Of a stretch of DNA of 64,000 nt, positions 61,396-64,000 are shown in pieces. The stretch's first letter is position 1, and every line of letters starts with the position of its first letter. The notes beneath the pieces are model-generated. The model worked only from the letters and a program-made list of their open reading frames with translations. It made no database searches and was not told the DNA's origin. Source of the DNA: Seleniivibrio sp. (GTDB lineage: Bacteria > Chrysiogenota > Deferribacteres > Deferribacterales > Geovibrionaceae); assembly GCF_021209385.1 (NCBI RefSeq), contig NZ_JAJOIL010000022.1, forward strand, positions 58,264 to 122,263. The letters are read 5' to 3'. Position numbers and translations under genes: made by a program.

Positions 61396-62632
61396 TAGAA
61401 AAATACCTGTGAGAAGTCTTCTTCTGATAGGTTCGCTGTATCTCACACAGTATATGGGCTTCAGCTTCTTCCTTGAGGCGCTGGTCGCCATCATGCGTAA
61501 GAACGGAGCCTCACTCCAGTCCATCAGCACGATATATCTGCTGGGCGTGTTCTGGCTTCTGAAGTTTCTCTGGGCGCCTGTGATAGACAGATTTTCACCT
61601 GTTAAAAGATGGAAATATAAAGGGTGGCTCCTTCTGTTCCAGATAGCGATGGCGGGTGTTTTTATCTCCACGGCGATGTTTGACGTCATAGATGATCTTA
61701 AGCTGGTCGTTGCAATGGGGATGCTGATGGGATTTTTCTCATCAACACAGGACGTTGTTGCCGACGCACTTGTTTACAGACTGCTCCCCATAAGTGAAAG
61801 GAGCATTGGCAATGCAGTGAAAACAGCCGGAACAATGCTCGGCTGGATGCTTGGCAGCGGTGTAGGACTTGTCGTTTATACTCATGTCGGTTGGGTCAGC
61901 TGTCTGTATATCCTTGCCGGGGTGATGCTCATTTCGTTTATACAGATTCTGTTCTTTAAGGAACCGGAATTCACTGTCGTAAAACAAGACGAAACAGGAT
62001 ACTGGAAATACTTCGTTCGTTTCTGGGGCAGCGAAAGACGTTCTTACTGGCTTGTCATACTGATAATTTTCCCCATGGGCTACACCTCCACCCACGCACT
62101 TATGACCCCTGTGCTTGTGGACAGCGGATTGCGGCTTGACGTGATAGGTCTTGTTGTCAATGTCATGGGAACGATCGTAGGGGCGCTATCGGCATTCCCG
62201 TCGGGGTATCTGCTGAAAAGATTCGGCAGAAAATCCGTTCTCATGGGACTTTCAAGCGTGCACGCAGTGGTGGCACTGCTGCTTTTTCTTCCGCTTTCGG
62301 TACACAACAGCCCTGTGCTGTCCGCTTTGTGCGTATTTATGATAATGGGCGCGGCAGGTCCTGCGGCAACGGTCTTTTATATAATCATGATGGAATACGT
62401 TTCCGATGAAAAACCGGCAACGGATTTTGCTATGCAGCACAGTATATATCTGTTCATCAGCTTCTTTTCCGGGTCGGTGGCTTCCGCATTTGCGGGGAAA
62501 TACGGTTACGGAGCTGTGCTGATTTCCGTTTCCGTGATGTCGCTGATATCAGTTATTACTCTTAAGGGGTTGTATCACCCTGTTGTCAAAAAAGAATTAC
62601 ATTCTGCGGAACTTGTTCCGACAGAACAGTGA
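61388..62632 (+). CDS. MFS transporter, RhtX/FptX siderophore-permease type
   Basis: About 414 aa from ATG 61388, inside the end of the ABC gene. The N-terminal block 'YLTQYMGFSFFLEALVAIMRKNGASLQ' and 'FWLLKFLWAPVIDRFSP', plus 'STQDVVADALVYRLL', are typical of the AmpG/RhtX/FptX branch. That branch moves siderophores such as rhizobactin and pyochelin into the cytosol. YbtX in the yersiniabactin locus has a similar place. Supports a metallophore-import role of the operon. Confidence 0.8.
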   Translation: MDNRKIPVRSLLLIGSLYLTQYMGFSFFLEALVAIMRKNGASLQSISTIYLLGVFWLLKFLWAPVIDRFSPVKRWKYKGWLLLFQIAMAGVFISTAMFDVIDDLKLVVAMGMLMGFFSSTQDVVADALVYRLLPISERSIGNAVKTAGTMLGWMLGSGVGLVVYTHVGWVSCLYILAGVMLISFIQILFFKEPEFTVVKQDETGYWKYFVRFWGSERRSYWLVILIIFPMGYTSTHALMTPVLVDSGLRLDVIGLVVNVMGTIVGALSAFPSGYLLKRFGRKSVLMGLSSVHAVVALLLFLPLSVHNSPVLSALCVFMIMGAAGPAATVFYIIMMEYVSDEKPATDFAMQHSIYLFISFFSGSVASAFAGKYGYGAVLISVSVMSLISVITLKGLYHPVVKKELHSAELVPTEQ

Positions 62633-62640
62633 GGTGGAGA

Positions 62641-63849
62641 ATGAGTAACAAAAAAATCATTAAACCCTTGATATTCGTAAACATACTTTGTGTTGCCGCT
62701 ATGATGTCTTTTCTTGCAGTGGTGGGTCCCATCGTGCGCGAGCTCGGGCTTATGGAATGGCACGCGGGTGTCTCTGTCGCCCTTGCGGGGGTGCTTTGGA
62801 TTCTTACGGCGCGCTTCTGGGGCAGAAAAAGCGATTTTAAAGGCAGAAAACCCATTCTCCTGTTGGGTATATCCGGCTTTGCCGTCTCTTATCTGCTCCT
62901 TTCCCTGTTCATAAGTTTTGCGGTGAAAAATCCGCCTGCGGTGATAATTTCCGTGCTTCTTCTGATAGGTACGAGAGGGCTGATAGGAGCTTTCTATTCT
63001 GCCATTCCGCCTGTTTCTGCGGCGCTGATAGCTGACAATACAGAGCCGGATAAAAGAGCCTCTATGATGGCTGTTCTCGGTGCTTCAAACGGCATCGGGA
63101 TGATAATCGGTCCCGCAATGGGCGGTGCGCTGGCTGTACTGGGGCTTGCCGTGCCTCTTTATGCGGCGGCTTTCATGCCCGCGTTGGCGGCGGTGACTGC
63201 ATATTTTGTTCTGGAGCGGGACAAGCCTGCGCAGGCACAGAGAGCAGAAATATTAAAGATAACCGACAACAGACTCAGACTGCCTATGGCGGCAGCGTTT
63301 CTGACAATGTACAGCGTTGTCACCTCACAGGTTTGTCTGGGATTCTATGTGATAGACAGGCTCGGACTTGATATGACAGCGAGTGCGAAGGTCACAGGTT
63401 TTGCACTTTCATGTATCGGTTTTGCTTTCATAGCCGTTCAGATTGTTGTTTCCAAAGTGCGTGGAGTAACGCCGAAAACGTGGCTTAAGGCTGGTGCATC
63501 AGTTTCCGCCATAGGTTTTCTGCTGGTGTCTCTGTTCGCTTTTACACAGTTTTCGCTTATTGTCGGGTTCTGTGTAGCCACTGCCGGAATGGGAATGATA
63601 TTTCCCGCTTTTCAGGCGCTTGCTTCCAATGCCGTTTCAAAATCGGAGCAGGGTGCGGCGGCGGGAACGGTTTCGGCGGCACAGGGAATAGGCATCATAG
63701 CCGGTCCGCTTTTAAGCACGTTGTTTTACGGCATAGACCCTTCTCTGCCTTTCTTTGCTGCTGTGGCTGCGTTTGCCGTTCTCACTGTTTATTCGTGGAA
63801 GAGCCGCGAGGTTGTTTATACCGAAGAGCTGACCGTCGATACTAACTGA
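62641..63849 (+). CDS. MFS transporter, TetA/drug-efflux type
   Basis: About 402 aa from ATG 62641 with GAGGTGGAG upstream. Twelve helices, with the loop 'ARFWGRKSDFKGRKPILLLG' between helices 2 and 3 and motif C-like 'GIGMIIGPAMGG' in helix 5 of the efflux subfamily. As the last gene of the operon it could export a metallophore or a processed product. Substrate unknown. Confidence 0.8.
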   Translation: MSNKKIIKPLIFVNILCVAAMMSFLAVVGPIVRELGLMEWHAGVSVALAGVLWILTARFWGRKSDFKGRKPILLLGISGFAVSYLLLSLFISFAVKNPPAVIISVLLLIGTRGLIGAFYSAIPPVSAALIADNTEPDKRASMMAVLGASNGIGMIIGPAMGGALAVLGLAVPLYAAAFMPALAAVTAYFVLERDKPAQAQRAEILKITDNRLRLPMAAAFLTMYSVVTSQVCLGFYVIDRLGLDMTASAKVTGFALSCIGFAFIAVQIVVSKVRGVTPKTWLKAGASVSAIGFLLVSLFAFTQFSLIVGFCVATAGMGMIFPAFQALASNAVSKSEQGAAAGTVSAAQGIGIIAGPLLSTLFYGIDPSLPFFAAVAAFAVLTVYSWKSREVVYTEELTVDTN

Positions 63850-63852
63850 TAT

Positions 63853-63877
63853 AAAAAAGGCTCCCCGAGGGGAGCCT
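63853..63877 (-). terminator. Hairpin terminator at the end of the uptake region
   Basis: The stem AGGCTCCCC / GGGGAGCCT has a run of six A on its left, so the U-run forms on minus-strand transcripts. It may also end the plus-strand operon weakly. Confidence 0.6.
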
Positions 63878-63890
63878 CAGATTGTTGACA

Positions 63891-63920
63891 AACGCCATGT
63901 AATTGCAATTACATGGCGTT
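63891..63920. repeat. Perfect 30-bp palindrome before the last ORF
   Basis: 15-bp arms (AACGCCATGTAATTG and its complement) meet without a loop, right after TTGACA at 63885-63890. It could be an operator or the sub-terminal structure of an insertion sequence. Confidence 0.7.
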
Positions 63921-63937
63921 TTCTGTTATATTATGTG

Positions 63938-64000
63938 ATGCTTAAAGAGACAGAAGACCAATTTCAAACAGAACTCTATCTTAACATAGATGACCTTGTC
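63938..64000 (+). mobile_element. Start of a probable transposase gene (IS1182-like), cut by the window end
   Basis: ATG 63938 opens 21 codons reading 'MLKETEDQFQTELYLNIDDL', which resembles the N-terminus of IS1182/DDE transposases ('LYYVNIDELVP..HLLRKI'). Only the first 63 bp are visible, so the call is tentative. Confidence 0.45.

Noticed and set aside
1-64000. CRISPR array or prophage
   Set aside because: No regular short repeats with spacers, no cas genes, and no phage structural, lysis or integrase genes were seen.

Overview
The window looks like a chromosomal segment of an anaerobic, Gram-negative, respiring bacterium. It carries several periplasmic multihaem cytochromes c and FAD-binding-2 reductases, outer-membrane porins, TonB receptors, an HDOD protein and a type I-beta DAHP synthase. 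The style fits Deferribacterota (Geovibrio/Denitrovibrio/Seleniivibrio-like), but this is inference from gene content only; there is no rRNA to confirm it.

Layout. (1) 0.3-3.5 kb: an AT-rich, BcgI-like (type IIB) restriction-modification pair whose second subunit has no start codon and seems to be joined to the first by a -1 frameshift signal. (2) 3.6-7.2 kb: tRNA-Phe, aroF with a Phe/Tyr-rich attenuator leader peptide, a CheY-like regulator, an HDOD protein and tRNA-Arg(ACG). Both tRNA genes are followed by members of one repeat family whose ends copy the T-arm of the neighbouring tRNA. (3) 7.2-15.8 kb: accessory DNA downstream of tRNA-Arg, punctuated by four copies of the tRNA-Arg 3' end. 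It carries an AlbA/Schlafen-like protein with a trypsin-like protease, then a respiratory cassette (tetrahaem cytochrome, Crp-type regulator, flavoprotein, MFS, porin). (4) 16-33 kb: a membrane protein, a PspA-like protein with an embedded EF-hand loop, and a cluster of periplasmic reductase modules. The cluster has a flavocytochrome c lipoprotein, three MFS/porin sets, a Tat-exported flavoprotein, a Sec-exported flavoprotein, two small cytochromes, and two MocR-type regulators that both lack the PLP lysine. Direct-repeat operators with fixed 24-bp or 23-bp spacing precede most of these genes. (5) 33-40 kb: a chemoreceptor remnant, an EnvZ/OmpR-type two-component system, a MipA-like protein and an RND efflux operon in which both pump genes carry a single frameshift. 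(6) 40.6-63.9 kb: a metallophore/tetrapyrrole-type uptake region. It has two TonB receptors, two AraC regulators (one behind a perfect Fur box), a FecBCDE/BtuFCD-type importer, two TMD-NBD fusion ABC proteins of the IrtAB/YbtPQ kind and two MFS proteins. A NifH/NifD/NifK-like three-gene reductase is translationally coupled to the importer. A second TonB receptor, a methyltransferase and an SsuABC-type ABC system follow. The window ends at the start of a probable transposase gene.

The most promising candidates for an undescribed system are the nitrogenase-like reductase fused operonically to a TonB/ABC uptake system, and the PLP-dead MocR regulators with matched direct-repeat operators that control flavin-based respiratory reductases. 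The frameshift-linked restriction enzyme and the tRNA-tail repeats are also worth testing. All functional assignments come from reading the sequence without database searches.
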